Assembly (NCBI GenBank): GCA_025201765.1
Contig: MU623405.1
Location: 124,001-188,000, forward strand
Length of the DNA stretch: 64,000 nt
Source: Daldinia sp. FL1419
Lineage: Eukaryota; Ascomycota; Sordariomycetes; Xylariales; Hypoxylaceae
Direction: 5' to 3'
Shown here: positions 1 to 10,483 of the stretch, piece by piece
How the letters are laid out: each line of letters begins with the position of its first letter
How positions within the stretch are numbered: the first letter of the stretch is position 1
Position numbers and translations under genes: made by a program
The notes under the pieces: model-generated
Databases searched by the model: none
Seen by the model: the letters and a program-made list of their open reading frames with translations, nothing else
Told to the model about the DNA's origin: nothing

Positions 1-1057
1 TAGAGGACTTATTTAAGTCTGAAATCTCGAAACGAGATCAGTGGATGAAGAGCCATTACCCTCCAGAGCTACCGTCTAGAACAAATGCGTCTGCCCACAG
101 TCCGGAAAGAAGCAATCGCGATTCTGAAGATGAGAGCGAAGCTGATGGCGAGGACGAACAAAGCAGCGAGGCGGTTCGCAGCCTCCAGGTTCGCCTAGAC
201 GAGGAGCAGGACAAACTCAATACTCTTCTTGGATCGAAGAAACCGGACCTTACGATGATCGAGATCCAGCAATCAATGGTTTCGATGCTGCAACGTAAAA
301 TTGTAGAGGAGAGAACCAAGTCCCATAGCGGAGATAAGAAGCCGAAGCCGAAGAAGAAGAATACTAAAAGCAAGCCGAAGTCTGGGGGAAGTGGCTCGGC
401 AGCCCCAAGTGGCAAAAAGGCAGCATCCGGAGGCGTCAATACTACCAAAAAGGCATCTAGCCACCACAGCAGCCATAAAAAGGCTGCCCCTAAGAGCCGG
501 CCAGTTGGTGCGCTGGAGAAGGCTGTGATCGCCGAGGGAATTAACGAGCTCGACGGTACTACCCTCACGAAGGCTGTAGATATTATCAAGAAGGATACTG
601 GACAGAATGTAAGTGCACATGCCCCTGTTTTCATGTTCTCTTCCACATCTTGCCTCTGTGCTCGGCTTCGTCAGAACTTGGTACTGACATACCGTAGGAG
701 AATGACGACGGTGAAATGGAACTAGACATAGATGCCTTGTCGGATGATGCCCTTCGAAGACTCTACGACCTAATCAACAAGACGAATCCTGATATTCGGA
801 TTGCACTCGAGAAGAAGCCGGAGTTTAGTCGCGCGGTCGAGGCGGAACCTAAACCGAAGCCCAGTGCGCCGCCTAAGTCAAAGAAGAACAAGCCGATGAA
901 CAAGCATGAACAGGAGCGAAAGATCGAGCAACTCCGTGAACTTAAAGCTCAACTTCAGCGTCATGGCAGTGGAAGTCAGGAGCCTCTTCCTGGTGAAGTT
1001 GATGAGAGTAAACCCATGGAGTCAAGCGAGGAGGAGAGTGACTCGGAAGAGGAATAG
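1..1057 (+). CDS. bdf1: BET-family bromodomain protein (Bdf1-like), 3' part
   Basis: Partial gene; the reading frame is open to the window's left edge, so the bromodomains would lie upstream. Exons are <1-608 and 698-1057, with an 89-nt intron (GTAAGT...CCGTAG) in phase 0. The visible part holds an acidic Ser/Glu stretch, a short helical segment (LQVRLDEEQDKLNTLL), a long Lys/Ser-rich basic linker (KKPKPKKKNTKSKPKS), and then an NET (extra-terminal) domain split by the intron: LEKAVIAEGINELDG joined to GEMELDIDALSDDALRRLYD. The C-terminus has a Lys-rich helix and an acidic SSEEESDSEEE tail. In BET proteins the NET domain recruits chromatin partners while bromodomains bind acetylated histones; nuclear location is expected. 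Family assignment is firm; the Bdf1 name is by family. Domain order and acidic end match fungal BET C-termini. Confidence 0.87.
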
Positions 1058-2195
1058 AAGGACGATAATCCCAACCATCCAGGACACATTGGCCCCCAAT
1101 GTTCTAGGAGATTGTGATAAACGTCTTGTGATGAGTCCTCCGAGTGGCTTGGTTTGTTTGCCTCGCTCAGCGGCGCCGAGCCCGTTGCCAAAAGGGGTTG
1201 TGCCCATCCGTAACAGAGTCTTAAGAGAGAGAAAAAAAACTTACATTGTAAAATTATAATTCCCTCTGAACCCCAAGTCATAGAGGTTCTACCGCCGGAT
1301 TTGAGCATCACTGCCAAGTCGGGTATGTTAGTCGTACTTGAGTTGACGTTGAGTTAACGATGAATTGAGGTGGGATATGGGTTATGCATCAGGAGGTCCT
1401 AGCTGCGAATTACTGTAACTATGGCCGCTGCGTTATGCTAGAGAAATAGAACTCAAGTAAATTGAGGGCAAGACTAAACTTATCGATGATGAATTGCTAC
1501 GTGACAGTTTATTCTTCCTGGGAGCTTGAGAGGTACCTGAGGTAGGTAGGTACCTAATGCAATATCTGTCGAGGCCCATCTAAGGTCCTATAATAATTAG
1601 CCTGTCTCAATCCTCGAAAATTACCTAGGCAGGTACCTGGTGATGCGAATAACTTACCGGCGCATATCCTGAAGTTAGATGTATGGTGGTGAATGATGAT
1701 ACCGCAAGGGAGGATATAGGAAACCATGGGAAGGCTAGGTCTATGCTGGGACTCGACACAACAAAGAGAGGGGAACCGGTGCTATTTATATGCAGCACAG
1801 CGAGGTACGTATAGTAAAGCCAATATTTCAAGAGTGCGCGGGGCTCTAACTTAGTCCTCGTGCAAAGACGACTGATGATTACGGGCTTCTTACGAATACT
1901 TGTGGTGCGGTAGCTTTTCTAGTCACGGCAAGGGATCTAAATACACTACGGGCACGTAGGAACGACTGATTATAGTTATTGCGTACGATAAATGTATCAA
2001 TAAGGTTGGGTCTATTCGAATCTATTACTACCTAACTAAACCACCGAGCTCCTAGTGCGCGAGACGCGTCGTCTACCATTTGTCTCGTGTGTTTTTTATC
2101 TATCTTGCTCTGACTCCGGGAGCCACGTCGACCTTGGACAGTGTGAGAATAATGCCTTTTTTTTAAGCCTTAGGGGGGTTGTTTTCTCACTGTAC
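1058..2195. other. Intergenic region with GTACCT/AGGTAGG tracts
   Basis: No supported gene. Around 1540-1560 and 1620-1640 there are short palindromic GGTACC/CCTAGG/AGGTAGGTA strings of the type scattered through the window's intergenic DNA. The region lies between two convergent genes, so it holds two 3' ends. Confidence 0.6.
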
Positions 2196-2735
2196 TCACT
2201 GCATGTATCTGACGTTGCATTGCGCCATGAATCCCGCGGTCTGGAAACAGTACCAGTTGGCCGAGTTGGCAATAATGGCGGTGTTGAAACATCGCTTGCA
2301 CTGCGATAGGTAATAGGTCAGCAAAGCAAGCGGCGAGGGAAACAGATATTGATCCCGAGTAGTAATACGTACAGCGTTATAGCAGTCATCGGGCTCTTTC
2401 CACCAGGTGCCCCAGCTCTGGAAATAACGGTCGGTACCGTTGCAGTGCGTCCACTCGTTAAACCAACTGCCCCTGAGCATCTTGTCGTAGCATTCCAACA
2501 TGGGCTTCTTTTCCTTCTGCGTCAGGTTCGTTCCCGGCGCCGTGTCTTGGCGGCAGTAGCTGTCGTCTCTGACGGGGTCTGGTGGGTAAGGCCTAGGGGT
2601 CTTGTACGTGGGACCTCCGACCCGATTGAAGCTTGTCCAGTTCGTCACGGCCGGGAGGGTGCCTAGGGATAGCCATGGCCTCGAAAGGCTGGTGGTAGCA
2701 CAGAGTGCAGCTGTTGTGAGTATTGAGATGCGCAT
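2196..2735 (-). CDS. Small cysteine-rich secreted protein (effector-like, family unknown)
   Basis: Intronless 179-aa frame. The first ~18 residues (MRISILTTAALCATTSLS) look like a signal peptide. The mature part is about 160 aa and rich in aromatic residues (several Trp and Tyr), with eight Cys that could form four disulfides (SYC, LEC, THC, DDC, SQCKRC, WYC, AQC) and two N-glycosylation sequons (NLT, NGT). I do not recognise the family. A TATATAAG box lies about 85 bp upstream of the start. Size, signal peptide and even Cys count fit an apoplastic secreted protein or effector, but no function can be assigned from sequence alone. The start is the first ATG after the TATA-like box. Confidence 0.72.
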   Translation of the reverse strand: MRISILTTAALCATTSLSRPWLSLGTLPAVTNWTSFNRVGGPTYKTPRPYPPDPVRDDSYCRQDTAPGTNLTQKEKKPMLECYDKMLRGSWFNEWTHCNGTDRYFQSWGTWWKEPDDCYNAVRITTRDQYLFPSPLALLTYYLSQCKRCFNTAIIANSANWYCFQTAGFMAQCNVRYMQ

Positions 2736-2818
2736 ATTGAATGATATGGCGGTAACTAGAATGTGATGCTTGTTCTTGTTCTCCTTGATCTTGGATCTTC
2801 GAGGGATGGAACCGCGTT

Positions 2819-2826
2819 CTTATATA
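2819..2826 (-). promoter_or_regulatory. TATA box of the cysteine-rich secreted protein gene
   Basis: On the minus strand this reads TATATAAG, 84 nt upstream of the ATG at 2735. Two other secreted-protein genes here have a TATATAA-type box at about the same distance. Confidence 0.5.
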
Positions 2827-3153
2827 CACTCTTTGTATTTTTAAGTTTACGCATCGACTGGACGGTTGTATCGTAGTAAAACACTAGCCTGAGTAAGAGT
2901 GTATATGTATATTGAGGTTGAAGGCTTGACGCATTGCACAGTTAGGCAACGCTCCGAAATAGCCTCGCGCGGAACTCTCGATACCCCTTAATTCTCTTGC
3001 CCGCCGAAGCTAAAAGTTATACCATTTCAACAACCAAAGGCAATATGTAGTCATTGCTGCCACTATTGCTATGATATATGTTCTTCAGGATTGGTGACAC
3101 CGTCCGTTTGGTTATTGACCTCCTTCGCCTCACAAATATTAGCTACAGCCTAG

Positions 3154-3177
3154 ATAAGACACGATATCGTGTCTTAT
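3154..3177. repeat. Perfect 24-bp palindrome
   Basis: The left half-site ATAAGACACGAT is followed with no spacer by its exact reverse complement ATCGTGTCTTAT. It could form a cruciform, bind a symmetric protein dimer, or give an RNA hairpin downstream of the regulator's stop codon at 3518. Confidence 0.9.
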
Positions 3178-3517
3178 AAATTTAACCCACAGTGCCCAAG
3201 ATAATTCTGAAGACTCGGCGAAGGGACATAGGGAATGAAACATGGAATAAAGCAAGATCCGGAAAATAGAGGTTATTTTTACACTCGGTCCAGGACCATG
3301 GTTGCTAATGGCCAAGTTCTGTTTGAGTTCTATAATGACCTTAGCACATATAGGCGTGTTAGGTGAGGATTTGGGTTGAAAATAAACGCACCACGGATAT
3401 CTAAGAGCAGGCACTATGATACTGCGATACTGCGCTTATTCGCAGGAGAGTCACTCGTTCTGGACCGTCAACTTTATCGACTCGGAGTTTCGTGTACGGC
3501 CACAAGATGGACTGTTT

Positions 3518-5932
3518 TTAATTAAACGATAATCCTTGATAGTTTTCGTCGAAGCCCCAGTTTATGAGCTCTGTCTCGCCAAAATCGAACAAGGCGTCTG
3601 ACATCTGACGTATCGTTTTAGTGATAGAGATAGACGTAGTAGAGGGCTTTTTACTTACGGTCATGTCCCAATCTTCTGCTAACGGAGATGTCGAAGTCTG
3701 CTCGAGCCCTCCGTTAGTCCCCTCGGGCTTTTCGCTAGCCAGCATTTGCTCAAGCAATGGGAAACATTCCTCTTCAGCCTTCTCTCCTTCCTTGACTACG
3801 AATCGTGAAAGCTCCTCCTTTTCGAGACCTTGGATAAGCCCTCCAATCTGCGCCACGTGTAGGCTTGCGAGGAAATAGCCTTTGATGCTAGTCTCACCAG
3901 CTTCGATACACTTCCATGCCCAGATTTTGGTCTCGTGAACCACGGACAGGAGGTCTGGTCGCACTAAACCTAGCCCCAATGTTTCTTCCTCACGTAGTTG
4001 ACCCATAAGCTCCGACGCTATGAGCACGCTGGCTTGTAGGGGGCTGATGCGAAAAAACCCCGAAGCACAGACTACGAGTCGAGCTAAGTAGTGCTGAGCT
4101 GGCAAAACTGTATTGTGACTTGGTTCAGAAGTTAGTGTGAGTGGCGAAGGAAATATTCCTCGCCAAATCTTCAGCGACGTTTCAACTACCACTCTCCTGG
4201 AATACGCGTAGGCGGCCTCCTCCATTGCGGGAACGAAGAAGGGAATATGGAGCGACAAGATGTACCTGTTCATCAAAAGACTCACAACATCCATCGCGAA
4301 TTCCGAGGGCTGCGGCCCTGTAGTCGACTTGAATCCTTGAAGAATCCGAAGTACCGCCTTGTAAGACGTCCTTAATTCCGTATCTAGCCGAAGCGTCTCT
4401 CCATACGTACCAGAAGAACCGTGGTTATTCAAGAATTTCACCACGGCAAGGCGAGTTTGGAATATCTTTCGAAGAGTTATGGCCATGGATGTCTGAGTAA
4501 AATGGCCCTCTGGCTTTGGCGGAGGATCCTCGAGTAGGAGTTGCTCATCGTCGAGGTTTCCGGGAGGTTCGGTGTTGAACATGTCCATGGAGATGAATGG
4601 TGGGCCTCCTGAGGTCAGACTCAGCTGCAGAGATATCTCGAGGATCGTATTCCATAATCTCCTACGCATCTCAGCTGTGAAGGTCGACATCTTGGGAAGA
4701 CGTGTTGGATCTTTATGCAATCCCATATACACGGCAATCCTGACGAGCGTGCCCGCAGAGATCCACACCAAGTCAGGACCAACGTCGGCGAATTCTCGAG
4801 CCAGCAAAAGGAGGATATTATTCTGCAAGAATTGAAGATTCAATCTATGCTTGAATCCGGGCTCCGAAATCCAGGTTTGGGCTTCGTATACCCATCGCAT
4901 AGCAGGGACTCGCAGCGTGAATTTCTCGTCGTAAGTAGTAGCCCCGATTGCCAGTACTAACTTCAGTTGAATCAGAAACGCCGTGTTAGGCTCGGCTTGC
5001 GATGTCCAGTGAGCCTCATAATCCTTCAAGAAACTAGGAATGTGCAGTATTCGATATATAGTCTCGGTCGTCCGAAAATAACAATCAACGAGCTCGTCAG
5101 CGATATCCTTCGAGGGCAGATCTGTCATTAACGGCGGAGGCCAATGTGGAGTTCGTTGTGCCTTAATAGTCCTTGCTAGAGATTTGGATTTTAACATCAG
5201 AGTAGTGATCTTACACGAGTCTTCATGCACATGAGGCTCGATCAGGTCTAAAATATCTCGCACCTAACCATGGTTAAATTACTTATTGGTCAGTTAATAG
5301 GGAAAACAGCGGGAAATACACACTAAAGACATTCCAGTGATCCAATGACTCTGGCCGAACATTCGACTTTTATGCGTGACACTACGGGATATCCCCTGAG
5401 GACCAGATAGAGGATCTTCATGATGAACATAAAATGTGCCGCCGATACGCGACGAGATGGCCTCTATGTTAGAGCCTGGGCCCTGTGCGGGAGATTGAGA
5501 TGTCCGATTTGAGTGCGATAATCTCTCTTCGAGTTGTCGGATCTTGTTCTTCAAGAAATCAATATCTTGAGAAGACTGATAGCTGGCAACAGTTGAGGCG
5601 GTTGTTGTGCTCGGCGCCCATTGGGGTGACTTGGACGTAAGACTTGGCCCTGCTACTGCGGAGAGCGGTGGGATTGAACTATGAGGCTCATTCGCCTGCT
5701 GAGGTTGAGTGAAGTTATTCTCATAGACACAATTTGAGGTCTTTGAGCGTATACAGTTACTACACGGACTTTCTCGATTGCATCGAATCTTGCGTCTTCT
5801 ACAGAGAACGCATGAGCTATACGCGGTGAAGCGTCCGCGCTGTTGTTAGTGCCAAGACCCGACTTGGGGGGTTTACGTGAGTGGATGAACATACATAGGC
5901 GGACGTCTCCGGCGGCGTTCGGGTTCGGCCAT
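3518..5932 (-). CDS. Zn(II)2Cys6 transcription factor with Fungal_trans domain
   Basis: Exons (minus strand): 5932-5895, 5816-5324, 5263-3518, giving 758 aa. Introns are 78 nt (GTATGT...TATAG, CACTAAC branch) and 60 nt (GTGTGT...TTAG). The ATG at 5932 starts MAEPERRRRRPP; splicing then brings in a classic zinc cluster, C15-x2-C18-x6-C25-x5-C31-x2-C34-x7-C42 (core CVLCRRRKIRC). A short coiled coil (KNKIRQLEERL) follows at about residues 100-112. The middle homology region begins near residue 230 (DCYFRTTETIYRILHIPSF) and includes the typical MRRRLWNTILE segment. It should bind CGG-type half-sites as a dimer. It is divergent from the MFS gene at 6409 and probably controls it. Near the 3' end, 3605-3658 is an in-frame 54-nt stretch with GTAAGT and CAG borders that may be a further intron (740 aa if spliced). 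Confidence 0.88.
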
Positions 5933-6408
5933 AGTAAACTTGTTTACACGGTGCCGGAGCGGTCCTCTCTTTTTCAACACAGAAAATACGAAGGTGGGTA
6001 AGTCAACCATGAGTAGGTTCATCTTGATTTTAGTACATTTACTTGCGCGTGTCATTCATCATGAACTTTTTTCGGCTGACGAATTTCCCGACTCCGAAGC
6101 CCGAGACCGATTTTATTCCGCATATATGTAATTATCCCCGAAGGTTGGCTACCGAAGCGATCTGTCGATACTTTGTGGACTATACGACAGCTAGCCACGG
6201 ACGAATTTGAAAGTGAAATACTCCAAAAGTCTTAGTATGGTAGATAGGTAGGTTATTACTTATGAATGATGAATTCCACTGCATTTTTAAGTCGTGAACG
6301 TGATGTTTTGTCTTCTACAATACATTATTCGGAACTAACCAAGCCTCGCGGATCGTCGATACCCCCTATCGTCAAACCGAGACAAACTACCATACAACAG
6401 TACCAGCG
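5933..6408. promoter_or_regulatory. Shared divergent promoter of regulator and MFS transporter
   Basis: 476 bp separate the two start codons. It contains CGG/CCG triplets, among them CCGGAGCGG near 5954-5962 and an inverted pair CGG-N12-CCG at 6073-6090, a plausible layout for a Zn2Cys6 dimer. Autoregulation and co-regulation are inference. Confidence 0.45.
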
Positions 6409-7757
6409 ATGACGAAAATGTCTACTTCAGCAGTAGACAGCCGGGAAAAGGACTCGTTTTCCGACGTGGATTTTAACTCGGAAGAGGCGCCCACCAGTCT
6501 TCCCCCGGCCCCAGACGGAGGACTTCGAGCATGGTTCGTCACAGCCGGAGCGGCATGCGTTTTCTTCTCGGCCATGGGCTTCTCCAACGCCTTCGGAGTT
6601 TTTGAGGAGTATTATCTAACGCATCAACTCAACGGACAGTCACCGGATAGAGTAGCGTGGATCGGGTCGTTGTCGGTTGCCCTCCAATTCCTATCTGGAA
6701 ACATTGGAGGGCCGTTGTTCGATCGGTTCGGCGCATGGGTTCGTATTTTTCTTCATTCCTTAGATCTTAACAGATAGTCTACTAATACCGTGTCTAGGTG
6801 CTCCGGCCGGCAATGGTTTTATACGTCTTTTCTATTATGATGACGAGCTTATGCGAGGAATATTGGCATTTCATGCTTGCTCAGGGTGTTTTGATGGGTA
6901 CTGCTGTGGGCTTCCTTCAATTCCCAGCCATGGCAGCATTATCCCAATTCTTCAATAAGAAACGAGCAGCAGCCTTAGGAATAGCGATCGCTGGGTCATC
7001 TATTGGCGGAGTGGTTTTCCCGATTGCCCTATCCAAGATGTTGAACGGTAGTTCTCTTGGATTCGGCTGGTCGGTACGAATTATTGGGTTCGTTACCATT
7101 CCTCTCCTTGGATTCGCTTGCGTAGCGATTACATCTCGCCTACCGCCTAGGACTGCTACCTTCTTCGTCTGGAAAGCCTTCAAGGAGACGAGGTTTATTC
7201 TCTTAACAATTTCGTTATTCTTTATGCTTCTCGGAGTCTTCGTACCGCTCTTTTACATCCCGACGTACGCAGTCTCGAGAGGCATGGAACCAACGCTCGC
7301 TTCTTATCTTCTCGCAATTATAAATGCCGCTTCTACCTTTGGCCGTGTCATTCCGGGTTTACTGGCCGACAAATTCGGGCGACTCAACATGTTCTCATTT
7401 GGAGCCATTATTACTAGCATTGTTATATTTTGCTGGAACGAGGTGGAAACAACTGCAGCATTGGTGGTGTACTCCATTGCTATCGGGTTTACCACCGGAA
7501 CCATTATTTCAGGGGCCTCCGCTGCGTTCACGGAAGTCCCCAAGGATCCCCGAGACATAGGCACGTACCTTGGTATGGGTATGAGTGTGAGCTCTGTCGC
7601 GGCCCTAATCGGTCCCCCGGTAAATGGAGTATTCGTTAGCAAATATGGAGGCTACTCTGAAGTATCCATCTTTAGCGGCGTAATAGTTTTGGTGGGTGGT
7701 CTTCTAGCACTTGCCGCCAAAACTACGACGCCTAAAGGACTTCTAGGAAGGGTATGA
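6409..7757 (+). CDS. MFS transporter, monocarboxylate-transporter (MCT) type
   Basis: Exons 6409-6738 and 6798-7757, giving 429 aa. The 59-nt intron (GTTCGT...TCTAG) has a clear CTACTAATAC branch site and is in phase 0. A hydrophilic acidic N-terminus of ~40 residues is followed by the MCT-type entry motif PPAPDGGLRAWFV and about 12 membrane segments in two halves, with a charged central loop. The GGPLFDRFGAW loop corresponds to the MFS loop between helices 2 and 3, and RVIPGLLADKFGRLNMF to the equivalent loop in the second half. Fungal MCT-like proteins are plasma-membrane or vacuolar carriers of small organic acids, riboflavin or metabolites; the substrate here is unknown. Its divergent pairing with a Zn2Cys6 gene suggests inducible expression. 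An internal ATG four codons downstream is an alternative start. Confidence 0.9.
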
Positions 7758-8436
7758 GGTTTAACTATCAAGTATAGGTATCACTCGACGCAGGAAATTC
7801 GCCTTATTAAATCCGGACTATATGAAATCCCTACTCTCACCCAGATACCTGTTCACTCGGGCAATCGATATATCCACATAGATATGGAGAGCTCTTGTAA
7901 AGGCTCTTAATATAAAGTTGGTACTCGGTAAAGTATTGTCCCCCTTTTTAGTTTAGGTCTTGTACCGATTACGCAACCGCCGGAGGGCAGGACAGCACTC
8001 AAGTCATTATATGCGTGGATTCCGTTAACTTGTTCGCTTCATGATCAGTAACCAAGCTGTCATCCTTCGTCTTTCTAGTGTAGACTATGCCCTTCTTATA
8101 GCTTGTTATTTATTATGGGTTATCATTTCACATAATTATTAAGCATATTTCTTATTTTATTTTAATTACTATTCAGTATATTGCTACACATATTTCTTGT
8201 ATTTTGCACTACCCCTTGAATATACGAAGCGCTTCCTTTTCAGCAGTTCTGGACACTAGTCCAAAAATGATCGATGAATATTAGTTGAAAGGGAGTAGGT
8301 TATTCTATGCCATTCGGTCAAGGAGGGTTCATACGTGGATATAACCATGAAGTACATATTGGAGGGACAATATGTTACGGATAACTTATTCGACTTACTA
8401 AAGTGGAAAGCTATCGTAACTCTAAGAACGGCAAAA
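7758..8436. other. Intergenic, AT-rich
   Basis: 3' end of the MFS gene and 5' flank of the next. Positions 8100-8200 are strongly AT-rich. No gene, tRNA or long repeat seen. Confidence 0.5.
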
Positions 8437-9925
8437 ATGCTTCGCGGTGGCTCCAGGCTCTTCCCGCAAATTGCTGCCGGCGTCACCTTGTTATTCTTTG
8501 GATCGTATCTATGGTCATTGCACTTTGCTGTCCGCTCCTTAAGCTCTGGCCATACTAGGATCCTAAAATGGAACGAAGATGAATCCGAAGAAAGAAACTT
8601 CGGCGGAGGATTGAGGATAGTCGTGTTTGGGGGAGGAGATATCGCTACACCAAGCCGGGCATCGTGGAAACGGGGTGGTCCTAATGCAGCATGGACGGAT
8701 ATACTATGCCTCCAGGTAGGATTTGGAACTAAGGAAGTAATTTCATCAGATGCTACTTATGCTAACCCTGAAGATTTAGCTAAATTGTAACACTCACCTC
8801 TCCTTTATGCCATCTACTGATCAGGACGATGGAGCTATTATCTCAAATTCGTTATTCGAAGCTGCGCTGGCTCGCACATCGACGGCGGATAACAAAACTC
8901 TCTCCGGACTGGACTACTCCTGGCTGGCCGATAACTATCCGATTCCATATAACCGAGACTTATTCCGACAAATAGACGACTTCCTATCTACTTCCCGGCC
9001 GCAACACCCGCCTCGGGACACACTGTGGATTCTCAACATTGGATTCTGGGATATATGGTATCTGGCGGCATTACCGCGCAAACTAGCCACGCATGTTATC
9101 GAGACCCAGGCGCAAAAAATTCTTTCGTACATGGAGCTTCTATACGAAGAGGCGCACAAGAACACCTCAGTCGCCTTCTCGGGTACTTATGTCAATGAGG
9201 CCGGGACCGCTCCGACTCTACCCCCTTTTCGCGTATTTATACCGAAGCCATTTGATATCTCTCTAACGCCGGGATTTATCAATGCACGCCCTACGCCTCC
9301 AAAACCCCATACTAAGGCTGAGCAGATGCGCAACGCAGCATTTTTGGCAATCCATTGGGACAAGGTATTCCGCGATATGCTAAACGAATGGGAACGTCTT
9401 CCAGATAAGGATGAAGATGACTTTTCCGAGATCAAGGATGCAGACCTTTTACTTAGTAGAAAGGCTCCAAGGACAGACAAGCCCTCTATACCGTTTGCAT
9501 ATCGCGAGGCTATTACTTACGATATTGCGGGCTACCTTCAGGAACTCATCGTCGAGCGTCAACTACGAAGTGCTGGTATTGTAGATCATAATGGGCTCGG
9601 CTCGGAAGCTGTGGCAGAGGGATACTCCGAGGTGTGGGAGCCGTGCATCAAGCGAGACCACCTTTCCGGCGACAGGAGTGAAGATAAAAGGCACGATACT
9701 GAAGAAAATGATGGGTGGAGTGTATGCGACTCGCCCGACGAGTATCTCTTTTGGACTGATTTCACGGTGAACCGACGGGCTGTGTTTGAGATGGGCAAAC
9801 GTGCTGCCGAATTATTAAAGAATCATTTGCAAACGGATGCGGAATGGTCCAAGAAGGCAGAGCAGCCGCTGTCGTCGTTACGCAAGGGTTCTGACGGTGC
9901 GACCACGAAAGCCGGAAGGATTTGA
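8437..9925 (+). CDS. Membrane-anchored SGNH/GDSL-like protein with altered catalytic blocks
   Basis: Exons 8437-8715 and 8780-9925, 474 aa; 64-nt phase-0 intron (GTAGGA...TTTAG, TGCTAACCC branch). The start MLRGGSRLF places one membrane anchor (IAAGVTLLFFGSYLWSLHFAV) at the N-terminus; an in-frame ATG at 8347 would add 30 residues. Beta-strand and block order resemble fungal GDSL hydrolases: LRIVVFGGGDIATP (~residue 60, block I), DTLWILNIGFWDIWYLAALP (~174, near block III), and YLFWTDFTVN (~415, block V position). The usual nucleophile Ser of GDS is absent (GGGDI) and no DxxH follows FWTD, so hydrolase activity is doubtful. The junction LCLQ-LNCNTHLSF supports the splice. Likely a lumenal or extracellular binding or structural protein derived from an esterase fold. 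The family call is by motif layout. Confidence 0.7.
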
Positions 9926-9954
9926 GGTGTAGGTAACGAGTTACGAGATTGTAT

Positions 9955-9980
9955 ACCTACCTACCTACCTACCTACCTAG
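9955..9980. repeat. (CCTA)n microsatellite
   Basis: About six consecutive CCTA units followed by GGTCCTAGGTATATATAT. Same sequence class as the AGGTAGGTA tracts elsewhere in the window. Confidence 0.85.
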
Positions 9981-10100
9981 GTCCTAGGTATATATATCTC
10001 CCAAGATCCCTGGATTATCCTATGGAAGCTGATAGAGTGAAAGCTTCGTACAGTTATTTTCCCATTTATTCGTTTCCGTCTTCTCGGTATCATTCGCACG

Positions 10101-10134
10101 CCGCACAATGCCGTACAATGCCGTACAATGCCGT
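10101..10134. repeat. 10-bp tandem repeat (ACAATGCCGT)
   Basis: Three consecutive copies of ACAATG CCGT, preceded by a partial copy (CCGC), upstream of the FAR1-like gene. Confidence 0.85.
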
Positions 10135-10216
10135 CCACGATGATAAGGCAGACGGCTAGAAAGGGGTTAAAATGAAGGTTGCATAGAGAACGGCGTCGGA
10201 TTATTTGTGGTCCGGT

Positions 10217-10255
10217 GGTGGAGTCAATTCCAGGTGGAGTCAATAGGTGGAGTCG
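10217..10255. repeat. Three GGTGGAGTC(A) repeats
   Basis: Copies at 10217, 10233 and 10246 with spacings of 16 and 13 bp; the third ends in G instead of A. Confidence 0.8.
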
Positions 10256-10338
10256 AATGCCTGTGAAATCTCCTGAATCCAGCCCAATTAGATCTTCCTT
10301 AACCTCCTTCTGCAGCTGCCCCTGCCTCCCTCTTGTTA

Positions 10339-10362
10339 TCGAACCCTGCCTCGAACCCTGCC
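10339..10362. repeat. 12-bp tandem duplication TCGAACCCTGCC
   Basis: Two exact head-to-tail copies in the leader or promoter of the FAR1-like gene. Confidence 0.85.
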
Positions 10363-10414
10363 TCGTACTTTCCGTGTTCACCAGTCTGGTTCTTCTTCTC
10401 TTTACCTAAATGAT

Positions 10415-10442
10415 CTTTCCGCTTTCCGCTTTCTGCTTTCCG
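10415..10442. repeat. 7-bp tandem repeat CTTTCCG x4
   Basis: Four tandem units, the third with one change (CTTTCTG), 42 bp upstream of the ATG at 10484. Pyrimidine-rich, as often seen near fungal transcription starts. Confidence 0.8.
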
Positions 10443-10483
10443 AATTAATCCATGATAATCCCCCCAGAATAACACAGGTACTG

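Larger units (their letters stand above)
2736..3517. other. Intergenic region with a perfect palindrome
   Basis: Promoter of the secreted-protein gene and 3' flank of the regulator gene. It holds a perfect 24-bp palindrome at 3154-3177 (separate entry). An open minus frame at 3139-3414 has no recognisable domain and spans the palindrome, so I do not call it. Confidence 0.55.
9926..10483. promoter_or_regulatory. 5' flank of the FAR1-like gene, dense in short tandem repeats
   Basis: Holds five separate short tandem arrays (listed individually) within 500 bp, including a CCTA microsatellite and repeats of 7, 10, 12 and ~13-16 bp. No other gene is visible. Confidence 0.6.

Noticed and set aside
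56..646. 196-codon open frame on the minus strand
   Set aside because: Antisense shadow of the BET gene; its hydrophobic runs are the complement of Lys-rich codons and it has no domain.
3139..3414. 91-codon minus-strand frame
   Set aside because: No domain, spans the palindrome, and has no signal or codon bias suggesting a gene.
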